In this document: piece after piece, positions 56,550 to 64,000 of the stretch
Numbering within the stretch: position 1 is the first letter of the stretch
Layout: each line of letters starts with the position of its first letter
Origin: Methylomonas sp. EFPC3
GTDB taxonomy: Bacteria; Pseudomonadota; Gammaproteobacteria; Methylococcales; Methylomonadaceae
DNA: 64,000 nt
Assembly (NCBI RefSeq): GCF_029643245.1
Contig: NZ_CP116398.1
Coordinates: forward strand, 2,976,001-3,040,000
Reading direction: 5' to 3'
Notes under the pieces: generated by a model
What the model was told of the DNA's origin: nothing
The model's input: only the letters and a program-made list of their open reading frames with translations
Databases searched by the model: none
Made by a program: the position numbers and the translations under genes

Positions 56550-57608
56550 GTGTTCAACGCCAAACCGTTTCAATTGTTGCGGCTGATATTGGCCTTGGCC
56601 TGCTTGCCCGGCCGCGTGCAGGCCGAGGCGATTTCGCCGTTGTACCGCCCGGCGCCGGCCCTAAGCGGCCACGATCTGGCGGTGATCGTCAACGATGCCG
56701 ATCCGCTGAGCCGGCAGATCGGCGAATATTACAGCCAGCAGCGTCAAATTCCGGCCGAGCAGATCATCCATCTGCAGTTTCCGCCGCGGCAGGCGGTGAT
56801 GTCGCAACGTACCTTCGAAGCCCTGAAACAACAGGTCGACGCCAAAACCCCGGCCCACGTGCAGGCGTATGCCTTGACCTGGCTGCTGCCGTTTCGAGTG
56901 GATTGCATGTCGATCACGACGGCATTCGCGGCCGGTTACGATCCGGCGTTTTGCGCCAAAGGCTGCCAAACCACGCGCAACAGTCCCTATTTCACTTCCG
57001 AAACCGACAAACCGTTTAAAGCCCACGCCTGGCGGCCGACCATGGCGGTGGCCGGCAAAACCTTCGCCGAGGCCAAGAAATTGATCGATACCGGCGTGGC
57101 GTCCGATTACTCGCATCCGCAAGGCGCCGCTTATCTGCTGAAAACTTCGGACAAGGCGCGCAGCTCCCGCGCCCAAACCTTTCCGAAAGTGGCCGAGGCG
57201 CTGCAGAATTTCTGGCCGGTGCACTATCTGGAGCAGGACTACATCAGCGGCCGCCAGGACGTGATGTTTTACTTCACCGGCCTGACCCATGTGCCGCATC
57301 TGGCCGAAAACCATTATCTGCCGGGGGCGATTGCCGACCATTTGACGTCGGCCGGCGGCGTGCTGTCCGGCGGCGGCCAAATGAGCATCACCGAATGGCT
57401 GAACGCCGGAGCGACGGCCAGCTACGGCGCGGTGGTGGAACCGTGTAATTTTCCGGCCAAGTTTCCGAATCCCGGCGTGGTGCTCTATTTTTACCTGCGC
57501 GGCAGCAGTTTGATCGAAGCGTACTGGAAGAGCGTGCAGCAGCCGGGACAAGGCATATTTGTCGGCGAACCGCTGGCCAAACCGTTCGCCTACCGGCCGA
57601 AGACTTGA
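56550..57608 (+). CDS. TIGR03790-like secreted protein
   Basis: 352 aa from the GTG at 56550, with AAGGAG exactly 6 bases before it; the in-frame ATG at 56496 has no such site. A signal peptide (about 1-23, LLRLILALACLPGRVQA) is followed by HDLAVIVNDADPLSRQIGEYYSQQRQIPAEQIIHL in pieces, the opening of the TIGR03790 family, and by an SGGGQMSITEWLNAGATASYGAVVEPC block near the end that may hold the active site of a caspase-like/cysteine-hydrolase fold. Function is unknown in general. Confidence 0.75.
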   Translation: MFNAKPFQLLRLILALACLPGRVQAEAISPLYRPAPALSGHDLAVIVNDADPLSRQIGEYYSQQRQIPAEQIIHLQFPPRQAVMSQRTFEALKQQVDAKTPAHVQAYALTWLLPFRVDCMSITTAFAAGYDPAFCAKGCQTTRNSPYFTSETDKPFKAHAWRPTMAVAGKTFAEAKKLIDTGVASDYSHPQGAAYLLKTSDKARSSRAQTFPKVAEALQNFWPVHYLEQDYISGRQDVMFYFTGLTHVPHLAENHYLPGAIADHLTSAGGVLSGGGQMSITEWLNAGATASYGAVVEPCNFPAKFPNPGVVLYFYLRGSSLIEAYWKSVQQPGQGIFVGEPLAKPFAYRPKT

Positions 57609-57614
57609 CCGCCG

Positions 57615-58988
57615 CTAGCCGGCTACGATCAGCCGGTTACGACCGGCTTCCTTGGCGACATACAGCGCCTGGTCGGCCCGGTTCAGCAGCTCGGTCCGGT
57701 TGCTGCCGTGATCCGGAAAAATTGCGACGCCGATCGAGACGCTCAGTTCCGGCAATTGCTGATTGCCGAACTTGACGTGCAGATGCTCCACTTCCATCCG
57801 TAAATGCTCCAGCCGGCGCAAAATTTTATCCGGGTCCACTTCCGAAGTAACCACGACGAATTCCTCGCCGCCGTAGCGGCAAACGATGTCGCTACCCTCG
57901 CGAAAGCCGTTCATCAATTGGCCGGTTTTGGTCAAAACTTCGTCGCCGGCATCGTGGCCGTAGTTGTCGTTGAAAACCTTGAAATGGTCAATGTCGATCA
58001 TCGCCACGGCCAACATTTTGTTGCTACGCCCCATCCGCAAGATTTCCCGATCCAGCACTTCCTCCAGAAAGCGGCGATTGAACAAGCCGGTCAACGGGTC
58101 GCGGATCGATAATTCGTGCAGTTCTTCGCGCAAGGTCAGATTGGCCAAAGCCAAGCGTGCGCTATCTGCCGCCGCTTCGGCGATAGATAGGGTGCGTTCA
58201 ATGTCGTCGCCGTTGGGATCGGCGAAACGGGGCTCGATATAGATCAATCCCAGACCGCGGGAATGGGCCAACAACGGGATGCATAGATACGGAACGGATT
58301 CGGAGCAAACGTGGCCGCAGCTGGGATTGATCGAATTACCGCAACGGGCAATGTGGATACGGCCGCGGCGCATGCCCCAGCATTCGTCAGGGTTGAATAC
58401 CGCTTCCAGCCGGGTATCGCCCCAAGAGTCTTCCAGCACCAACGAATTGCCGGCGGCGTCCAGCATGTACAGGCCGCCGCTGGATTCCGGGAACAGGCGG
58501 ACGAACGCTGCCTTCATGATCGGATAGGCTTCGTCCATTTTCTGGCAGCTTTGCAGCAGATCGGTCATTTCCCGGACCAATTGCATGTGCAAGATCGCCG
58601 CTTCCAATTCGCGCTGAGCCTTATTCAAGGCCGTAATGTCGCGGGCAGCGGCAAAAATACCGGCGATATTGTCGTCTTCGTCGCGGTAGACCGAGGCGTT
58701 GTACAGCACCTCGGTAATCTTGCCGGAAACGTGGCAAATCGCCAGCGGGTAATCGGTAACCTTGCCTTGCGAAAACGCCAGACGGTAGCCGTCTCGGGCT
58801 TTTTGCGGATCGGTGAAATAGTTGGAGAAATCGCTACCGATCAATTCCTTGCGCGGCACGCCGGTGACTTTTTCGGTGGCGCTGTTGACGTCCATGATTT
58901 TACCGTCGGCGCTGATGGTGACCAACGGATCGAGACTGGCCTCGATCAGGCTCCGCGCATACGATGTTTTTGCAGATTTCACCAACAT
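57615..58988 (-). CDS. PAS-GAF-GGDEF diguanylate cyclase
   Basis: 457 aa cytoplasmic protein: PAS domain at about 12-120 (LVTISADGKIMDVNSATEKVTG), GAF domain at about 135-280 with a Cys-rich stretch (CWGMRRGRIHIARCGNSINPSCGHVC), and GGDEF domain at about 295-455 with active site RYGGEEFVV. It makes cyclic di-GMP in response to the sensor domains. The inhibitory I-site RxxD expected before GGEEF reads EGSD here, so product feedback may be lost. It is convergent with the secreted-protein gene. Confidence 0.92.
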   Translation of the reverse strand: MLVKSAKTSYARSLIEASLDPLVTISADGKIMDVNSATEKVTGVPRKELIGSDFSNYFTDPQKARDGYRLAFSQGKVTDYPLAICHVSGKITEVLYNASVYRDEDDNIAGIFAAARDITALNKAQRELEAAILHMQLVREMTDLLQSCQKMDEAYPIMKAAFVRLFPESSGGLYMLDAAGNSLVLEDSWGDTRLEAVFNPDECWGMRRGRIHIARCGNSINPSCGHVCSESVPYLCIPLLAHSRGLGLIYIEPRFADPNGDDIERTLSIAEAAADSARLALANLTLREELHELSIRDPLTGLFNRRFLEEVLDREILRMGRSNKMLAVAMIDIDHFKVFNDNYGHDAGDEVLTKTGQLMNGFREGSDIVCRYGGEEFVVVTSEVDPDKILRRLEHLRMEVEHLHVKFGNQQLPELSVSIGVAIFPDHGSNRTELLNRADQALYVAKEAGRNRLIVAG

Positions 58989-59022
58989 GCCGAACCGCCG
59001 GATTGGATGTTAAGAGTACGGA

Positions 59023-59625
59023 TCAGTCGAAGGTTTTGCCCCAGTGTCCGCAATAGAAGCGCTGCTCCAAAGCCGCCCGGCTGCGTTCGCCGCGCTCTCC
59101 GGCCTGAAAATCCTCGGGCAGGATCGCGGCGTCCGCCGGATAGCCCACCGCAATCATCGCCATCGGCGTGCAGTCATCCGGCAGACCGAAACTTTGCCGG
59201 GCCAGATCGGCATCGAAACCGCCCATTTGGTGAGCCGCCAAACCCAACGCCGTGGCCTGCAAGCAGGTGCTCAACGCGGCCGCGCCGGTATCGTAGGCTG
59301 CCCAACGGTTCGGCTTACCGTTGTGATTAAAATTATTCATGGCTACCGCCAGCAGCAACAGCGGCGCGTTTTGCGCCCATAGCCGGTTCTTTTCGGCAAC
59401 GACATTCAGCGCGATTTGCCATGCCGCCCCATCGCCGAATTTGTCGCACACGATAAATCGCCAGGGTTGGTCGTTGAAACAGGACGGCGCCCACCGCGCC
59501 GCCTCCAGCAAAGCGGTCAGATCGCGCCGGCTGACCGGTTGGTCGGCGGCAAGCGCGCGCGGGCTCCAGCGTTCGGCGATCAAGCCGTTAATTTCGACCG
59601 CGGTTTGGGCTGGTTTTCTATGCAT
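59023..59625 (-). CDS. Nitroreductase-family protein
   Basis: About 200 aa from the ATG at 59625; a GTG at 59634 is the alternative. FMN-binding nitroreductase features: ERWSPRALAADQPVSRRDLTALLEAARWAPSCFNDQPWRF, GGFDADLARQSFGLPDDCTPMAMIAVGYP. It uses NAD(P)H to reduce nitro or quinone-like compounds; the in vivo substrate is unknown. It has no co-directional close neighbour except the GGDEF gene 35 bases downstream. Confidence 0.88.
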   Translation of the reverse strand: MHRKPAQTAVEINGLIAERWSPRALAADQPVSRRDLTALLEAARWAPSCFNDQPWRFIVCDKFGDGAAWQIALNVVAEKNRLWAQNAPLLLLAVAMNNFNHNGKPNRWAAYDTGAAALSTCLQATALGLAAHQMGGFDADLARQSFGLPDDCTPMAMIAVGYPADAAILPEDFQAGERGERSRAALEQRFYCGHWGKTFD

Positions 59626-59734
59626 AAGGATCACCCGAAATCAGGAATGAAAAAAAGGTTTGCGCGTTCCGGTTTTGTCGCTAACATGATAGCGAATCAA
59701 AACTATAACAATAAATTCAACCGGGAGCGGTATC

Positions 59735-59944
59735 ATGCCAAAAAAAAGCCTGTGGTGGTTATTCAGCATTTGCGCACTGGCCGCCGCGGCCGGACCGGGG
59801 CGTTCTTGGGCGGCAAACCTGCTGGCATTCGAGACGGTGTTCGCCGCAAGCGCTTCCGAATACGACCACCCGTTGACGGCAATCGGCGTCAGCCTGCTGA
59901 TCGGCGCGGTATACGGGCTGTACTGGCTGCGTAACCGGGCCTGA
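59735..59944 (+). CDS. Small membrane protein with two hydrophobic segments, unknown
   Basis: 69 aa with a good ribosome site (GGGAGCGG before the ATG). Hydrophobic stretches at about 5-26 (signal peptide or membrane segment, LWWLFSICALAAAAG) and 45-63 (PLTAIGVSLLIGAVYGLYW). It may be a secreted two-segment small protein; nothing is known of the family. Confidence 0.55.
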   Translation: MPKKSLWWLFSICALAAAAGPGRSWAANLLAFETVFAASASEYDHPLTAIGVSLLIGAVYGLYWLRNRA

Positions 59945-60172
59945 ACCGCCGCCATCATCCGCCGCCGAAAATACCGATTCGGCGGCCCTGCAAAGCTCTA
60001 CCCTCGCCATTACGGTTCCCTGCTTCGCGCAGCCGGCGCTTTATAGCGCTTGCCGGTTGGTGCTAGAATCGCGCGTTTACCATTATTAAACCGTTCGGCA
60101 AATCGGCGCAAGCGTTCGGCTTCAGCGGCCGGTGTCGGCGATTACGCGCCGGAATGCTACGCAGAAAACACC

Positions 60173-63004
60173 ATGACCATCGATTATAAACAAACCCTGA
60201 ACCTGCCCAAGACCGAATTTGCGATGAAGGCCAATCTGGCTCAGCGCGAACCGGAGATGCTGAAACAGTGGAACGAAAACCAGCTGTATCAAAAGATTCG
60301 CGAGGCTTGCGCCGGCCGGCCTAAATTCATTCTGCACGACGGCCCGCCGTATGCGAACGGCGCGATTCACATCGGCCACGCGGTGAACAAGGTGTTGAAG
60401 GACATCATCGTCAAATCCAAAACCCTGGCCGGTTTCGACGCCCCCTACGTGCCGGGCTGGGATTGCCACGGCTTGCCGATCGAATTGATGGTGGAAAAGT
60501 CGGTCGGCAAGGCCGGCGTCAAAGTATCGCCGGCCGAGTTTCGCAAGGAGTGCCGCGCTTACGCCAAGAAGCAGGTCGGCATTCAAAAAGAAGAATTCAT
60601 CCGCTTGGGCGTATTGGGCGATTGGGACAATCCTTATTTGACGATGGATTTCGCGTTCGAGGCCGACATCGTCCGCGCCCTGGGCCGAATCGCCGCCAAG
60701 GGCCATCTCAGCAAGGGCTTCAAGCCGGTGCATTGGTGTACCGATTGCGGCTCGGCGCTGGCCGAAGCGGAAGTGGAATACGAAGACAAACACTCGCCGG
60801 CGATCGACGTGCGTTTTGCCGTCGTCGACGAGCATGCCTTCATGGAAAAGTGCCATCATGCCGGCGATCGCGAAGGCCAAGGCCCGCTGTCGGTGGTGAT
60901 CTGGACCACCACACCCTGGACACTGCCGGCCAACCAAGCGGTGGCATTGAATCCGGAGCTGGAATACGCGGTGGTGCAATGCGAAATCGACGGCCAAACC
61001 GAACGGCTGTTGCTGGCTGAAGCATTATTAAAAGATGCGGTATTGCGTTACGGCATCGGCGAGCACCACATCGTCGGCTACTGCAAGGGCAACGCGCTGG
61101 AAGGCCTGTTGTTGCAGCACCCGTTCTACGACCGGCAGGTGCCGATCATCCTCGGCGACCACGTTACCACCGACGCCGGCACCGGCGCCGTGCATACCGC
61201 GCCCGGCCACGGCCAGGAAGACTATGTGGTCGGCATGAAATACGACCTGCCGGTCGACAACCCGGTCGGCAGCAACGGCGTGTTCCTGCCCGGTACCGAG
61301 TTATTCGCAGGCTTGCACGTATTCAGCGCGAACGACAAGGTCTTGGAAGTTTTGCGCGAGCGCGGCCGCTTGCTGCACCACCACGCCTTGCTGCACAGCT
61401 ATCCGCATTGCTGGCGCCACAAAACCCCGATCATTTTCCGCGCCACGCCGCAGTGGTTTATTTCGATGGAAAAGAACGGTTTGCGCGATACCGCCTTGAA
61501 CGAAGTCAAACGCGTCGATTGGGTGCCGGACTGGGGCCAGGCGCGGATCGAGGCGATGATTTCCAACCGCCCGGACTGGTGCATCTCGCGCCAGCGTACT
61601 TGGGGTGTGCCGATCGCCTTTTTCGTGCATAAAGAAAGCGGCGAACTGCATCCGCGTAGCGCCGAATTGATCGAGCAAGTCGCGCAGCGCATCGAGCAAC
61701 AAGGCATCGATGCCTGGTTCGAGCTGGATGCTGCCGAATTGCTGGGCGCCGACGCCGAGCACTACGAAAAAGTCGCCGACACGCTGGATGTCTGGTTCGA
61801 CTCCGGCGTCACCCATGCCGCGGTACTGGAACGCCGCGAGCAACTGCGTTTCCCGGCCGATTTGTATCTGGAAGGCTCGGACCAGCATCGCGGCTGGTTT
61901 CAGTCGTCGTTGATGGCGTCGGTGGCGATGAACGACGTCGCGCCATATAAAGAGGTGCTGACCCACGGCTTCACCGTCGATGCCGAGGGCAAGAAAATGT
62001 CCAAATCCAAGGGCAACGTGGTACTGCCGCAGACGGTGATGAAATCGCTGGGTGCCGACGTGTTGCGCTTGTGGGTGGCCAGCACCGACTACCGCTACGA
62101 AATGTCGGTGTCCGACGAGATTCTGAAACGCACCTCCGACGCCTACCGCCGCTTGCGCAACACCGCGCGCTTTTTATTGGCGAACCTGGACGGCTTCGAC
62201 CCGACGCAACATCTGGTCGGCAAGGACGATTTAGTGGCGCTGGACCGCTGGGTGGTCGACAAAGCCTGGCAATTGCAGGAAGAAATCAAGGCGGCTTACA
62301 ACGAATACCAATTCCAGGTGATCTACCAAAAAGTGCTGAATTTTTGCAGCATCGACTTGGGCGGTTTTTATCTGGACATCGTCAAGGACCGCCAGTACAC
62401 CGCCAAGGAAGATTGCCTGGCGCGCCGTTCCGGCCAGACCGCGATGTACCATGTCATTGAGGCACTGGTGCGCTGGCTGGCGCCAATCACCAGCTATACC
62501 GCCGACGAAATCTGGCACTTCATCCCCGGCCAACGCGGCGAGTCGGTATTCCTGGAAACCTGGTACCAAGGCTTGTTTCCGCTGGAAGCCGATGCCGCGA
62601 TCAACCGCGACACCTGGGACAGGGTCATGGCGGTGCGCGCGGCGGTGTCCAAGGAACTGGAAGCCTTGCGCAAAGACGGCGCGATCGGCGCATCGTTGAA
62701 TGCCGAAGTCGATTTGTATTGCAACGAAGTTTACGGCGCCGAATTGAACAAACTGGGCAAAGAGTTGCACTTTATTTTCATCACTTCCAATGCCGGCGTT
62801 TCCGATATGCAGTTCTGCCCGGACGATGCGGTTGCGACCGATATCGACGGTTTGAGAATAAAGGTCAGAGTATCCGAGCAGCAAAAGTGCGTGCGCTGCT
62901 GGCACCAACGTTACGACATCGGCGAGCATCCGGAGCATCCGGAGTTGTGCGGCCGTTGCGTGGAAAACGTGGCCGGCAATGGCGAGACCCGTCGTTATGC
63001 TTAA
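60173..63004 (+). CDS. ileS: Isoleucyl-tRNA synthetase
   Basis: 943 aa from the ATG at 60173 ([27 protein letters not shown]), close to E. coli IleS; the frame is open to 60050 without support. Class I motifs: HIGHAVNK (HIGH) and KMSKSKGN (KMSKS). The editing domain lies between about residues 180 and 400 ([30 protein letters not shown]) and the C-terminal zinc site is [24 protein letters not shown]. No T-box or other leader signal is apparent upstream. It overlaps lspA, the common gammaproteobacterial order. Confidence 0.97.
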   Translation: MTIDYKQTLNLPKTEFAMKANLAQREPEMLKQWNENQLYQKIREACAGRPKFILHDGPPYANGAIHIGHAVNKVLKDIIVKSKTLAGFDAPYVPGWDCHGLPIELMVEKSVGKAGVKVSPAEFRKECRAYAKKQVGIQKEEFIRLGVLGDWDNPYLTMDFAFEADIVRALGRIAAKGHLSKGFKPVHWCTDCGSALAEAEVEYEDKHSPAIDVRFAVVDEHAFMEKCHHAGDREGQGPLSVVIWTTTPWTLPANQAVALNPELEYAVVQCEIDGQTERLLLAEALLKDAVLRYGIGEHHIVGYCKGNALEGLLLQHPFYDRQVPIILGDHVTTDAGTGAVHTAPGHGQEDYVVGMKYDLPVDNPVGSNGVFLPGTELFAGLHVFSANDKVLEVLRERGRLLHHHALLHSYPHCWRHKTPIIFRATPQWFISMEKNGLRDTALNEVKRVDWVPDWGQARIEAMISNRPDWCISRQRTWGVPIAFFVHKESGELHPRSAELIEQVAQRIEQQGIDAWFELDAAELLGADAEHYEKVADTLDVWFDSGVTHAAVLERREQLRFPADLYLEGSDQHRGWFQSSLMASVAMNDVAPYKEVLTHGFTVDAEGKKMSKSKGNVVLPQTVMKSLGADVLRLWVASTDYRYEMSVSDEILKRTSDAYRRLRNTARFLLANLDGFDPTQHLVGKDDLVALDRWVVDKAWQLQEEIKAAYNEYQFQVIYQKVLNFCSIDLGGFYLDIVKDRQYTAKEDCLARRSGQTAMYHVIEALVRWLAPITSYTADEIWHFIPGQRGESVFLETWYQGLFPLEADAAINRDTWDRVMAVRAAVSKELEALRKDGAIGASLNAEVDLYCNEVYGAELNKLGKELHFIFITSNAGVSDMQFCPDDAVATDIDGLRIKVRVSEQQKCVRCWHQRYDIGEHPEHPELCGRCVENVAGNGETRRYA

Positions 63005-63476
63005 GTGGCTTTGGGTTTCGGCGCTGGTGCTGATATTGGACCAAGCCAGCAAACTGACGGTCGACGCGACGATGCAACTCTATGAATCGATTCCGTTGCT
63101 GCCGAATTTCAATCTGACTTACGCCCGCAATACCGGCGCCGCCTTCAGTTTTCTGGCTCAGGCCGGCGGCTGGCAGCGCTGGCTGTTCGCAGGGCTGGCA
63201 GTGGTGATGAGCGGCATCATCGGCGTCTGGTTGTACCGACTGAAACCATATGAAACCCTGATGGCCTGGGCCTTGTCGCTGGTACTTGGCGGCGCGATCG
63301 GCAATCTGATCGACCGGGTGGCTTACGGTTACGTGATCGATTTTCTCGACGTTTATTACCAAAACTGGCATTGGCCGGCGTTCAATATCGCCGATTCGGC
63401 GATTTGCATCGGCGTCGGCCTGATGTTGCTGGAAAGCTTCGGCGTCGGCCGCAAAAGCGCCGATTCGCCGGCATAA
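62997..63476 (+). CDS. lspA: Lipoprotein signal peptidase
   Basis: 159 aa from the ATG at 62997, which overlaps the last 8 bases of ileS; an ATG at 62979 is an alternative. Aspartic peptidase of the inner membrane with four membrane segments. Catalytic Asp residues lie in [17 protein letters not shown] and [11 protein letters not shown], and [13 protein letters not shown] is family-typical. It cleaves prolipoprotein signal peptides, including the small lipoproteins in this window. Confidence 0.95.
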   Translation: MLKWLWVSALVLILDQASKLTVDATMQLYESIPLLPNFNLTYARNTGAAFSFLAQAGGWQRWLFAGLAVVMSGIIGVWLYRLKPYETLMAWALSLVLGGAIGNLIDRVAYGYVIDFLDVYYQNWHWPAFNIADSAICIGVGLMLLESFGVGRKSADSPA

Positions 63477-63633
63477 TCCACAACAGTTCCAATGCGCCGT
63501 CCGGCAATTCGGCGGCGCGCGCTCCATCTGCCTCAGCCTGCCCCGAGTCGGCGTCTGCCCGGTTCGCCCCCGAAGTCCTGAAAAGTCCGCTCCCAGCCAT
63601 TATCATGTCGCTTTTGCCGCGAGGAAACACAGC

Positions 63634-64000
63634 ATGGCGCTCGAAGTGGAACACAAATTTTTATTGGCTAACGACGCTTGGCGTGACGAAGTCGAGGATT
63701 CGGTTTTATACAAACAAGGCTATCTGAGCGGGAGTCCGCTCAGCTCGATCCGAGTACGGATTTCCGACAGCCAAGCCTGGTTGAATATTAAAAGCGCGAC
63801 AATCGGAACCCATCGCCTCGAATTCGAATACGAGATCCCGTTGGCCGATGCCGAGCAATTGCTGGCGGAGCTCTGCCATAAGCCGGTGATTGAAAAAGTC
63901 CGCCATTTCGTGCGCCGCGAGCCGCATCTGTGGGAAATCGACGAATTCCTCGGCGACAATCAAGGCTTGATCGTGGCTGAGATCGAGTTGTCGCAAATTG
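63634..64000 (+). CDS. CYTH-domain protein, 3' end outside window
   Basis: The first 122 codons are visible from the ATG at 63634 (GAGG 10-13 bases before it). MALEVEHKFLL holds the CYTH hallmark E-x-E-x-K; further basic and acidic residues typical of the tunnel fold follow (RVRISDSQAWLNIKSA, LEFEYEIPLADAEQLL, CHKPVIEKVRH, WEIDEF and AEIELSQ). Bacterial relatives are inorganic triphosphatases such as YgiF or thiamine-triphosphatase-like enzymes; no CHAD domain can be seen before the window ends. Confidence 0.85.
   Translation, partial: MALEVEHKFLLANDAWRDEVEDSVLYKQGYLSGSPLSSIRVRISDSQAWLNIKSATIGTHRLEFEYEIPLADAEQLLAELCHKPVIEKVRHFVRREPHLWEIDEFLGDNQGLIVAEIELSQI

Noticed and set aside
60050-60172. 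Upstream extension of ileS
   Set aside because: Basic, non-conserved sequence; IleS family starts at the ATG at 60173.

Overview
The window looks like a chromosomal segment of a gammaproteobacterium. I infer a methanotroph of the Methylomonas/Methylobacter kind from the mix of genes: an SmbP-like metal-binding protein, a Cys/Met-rich HvfA/bufferin-type peptide with its MNIO enzyme, a GMC (cholesterol-oxidase-like) oxidoreductase operon, and typical gammaproteobacterial housekeeping genes (ileS-lspA, nadC, ampD, pyrE, thyA, nth, ubiK, comM). No diagnostic methane-oxidation gene (pmo, mmo, mxa) is present, so the assignment is an inference. I saw no tRNA, rRNA or CRISPR array.

Layout. 1-5.0 kb: three co-directional genes (GMC oxidoreductase cut by the window edge, alpha/beta hydrolase, metallophosphoesterase). 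5.07-7.4 kb: MarR-type regulator with a Cys-rich tail, ubiK, comM. 7.4-11.7 kb (minus): mocA-xdhC-iorA-iorB, a molybdenum-hydroxylase operon with its cofactor genes. 11.9-19.2 kb: peroxiredoxin, an AP2-like protein, nadC, ampD, a dynamin-like GTPase, pyrE, hemW and a glyoxalase, with a REPIN-like palindrome at 17.5 kb.

19.3-36.0 kb (minus): a complete chemosensory operon in the order MCP, cheY, STAS protein, cheA, giant MCP with an Aer-like PAS domain, giant MCP, cheW, cheR, cheD, cheB. The two giant receptors carry uninterrupted arrays of 8 and 9 near-identical 91-residue HAMP-like units (273 bp, alternating in a 546-bp period) and nearly identical signalling ends.

36.6-39.3 kb (minus): a RiPP locus consisting of a Cys-Gly/Met-rich secreted precursor, a DedA membrane protein, a DUF692 MNIO enzyme and a DUF2063 partner. 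It is close to HvfABC/bufferin loci but has DedA where other loci usually have DoxX. An SmbP-like secreted His-rich protein (40.3 kb) and two small secreted His-rich proteins (43.5-43.9 kb) lie nearby, so the region may handle metals, copper being the obvious candidate in a methanotroph.

41.6-48.7 kb is the accessory part: small unknown proteins, a C-terminal J-domain protein, and a palindrome-rich block beside a truncated REP-associated transposase (RAYT). 48.9-54.5 kb (minus) is a three-gene RND efflux operon. 54.7-64 kb holds class I fumarase, a TIGR03790-like secreted protein, a PAS-GAF-GGDEF protein, a nitroreductase, ileS-lspA and the start of a CYTH-domain protein.

The best candidates for something not yet described are the RiPP locus with its integrated DedA protein and the paired poly-HAMP receptors with a copy-number-prone coding repeat.
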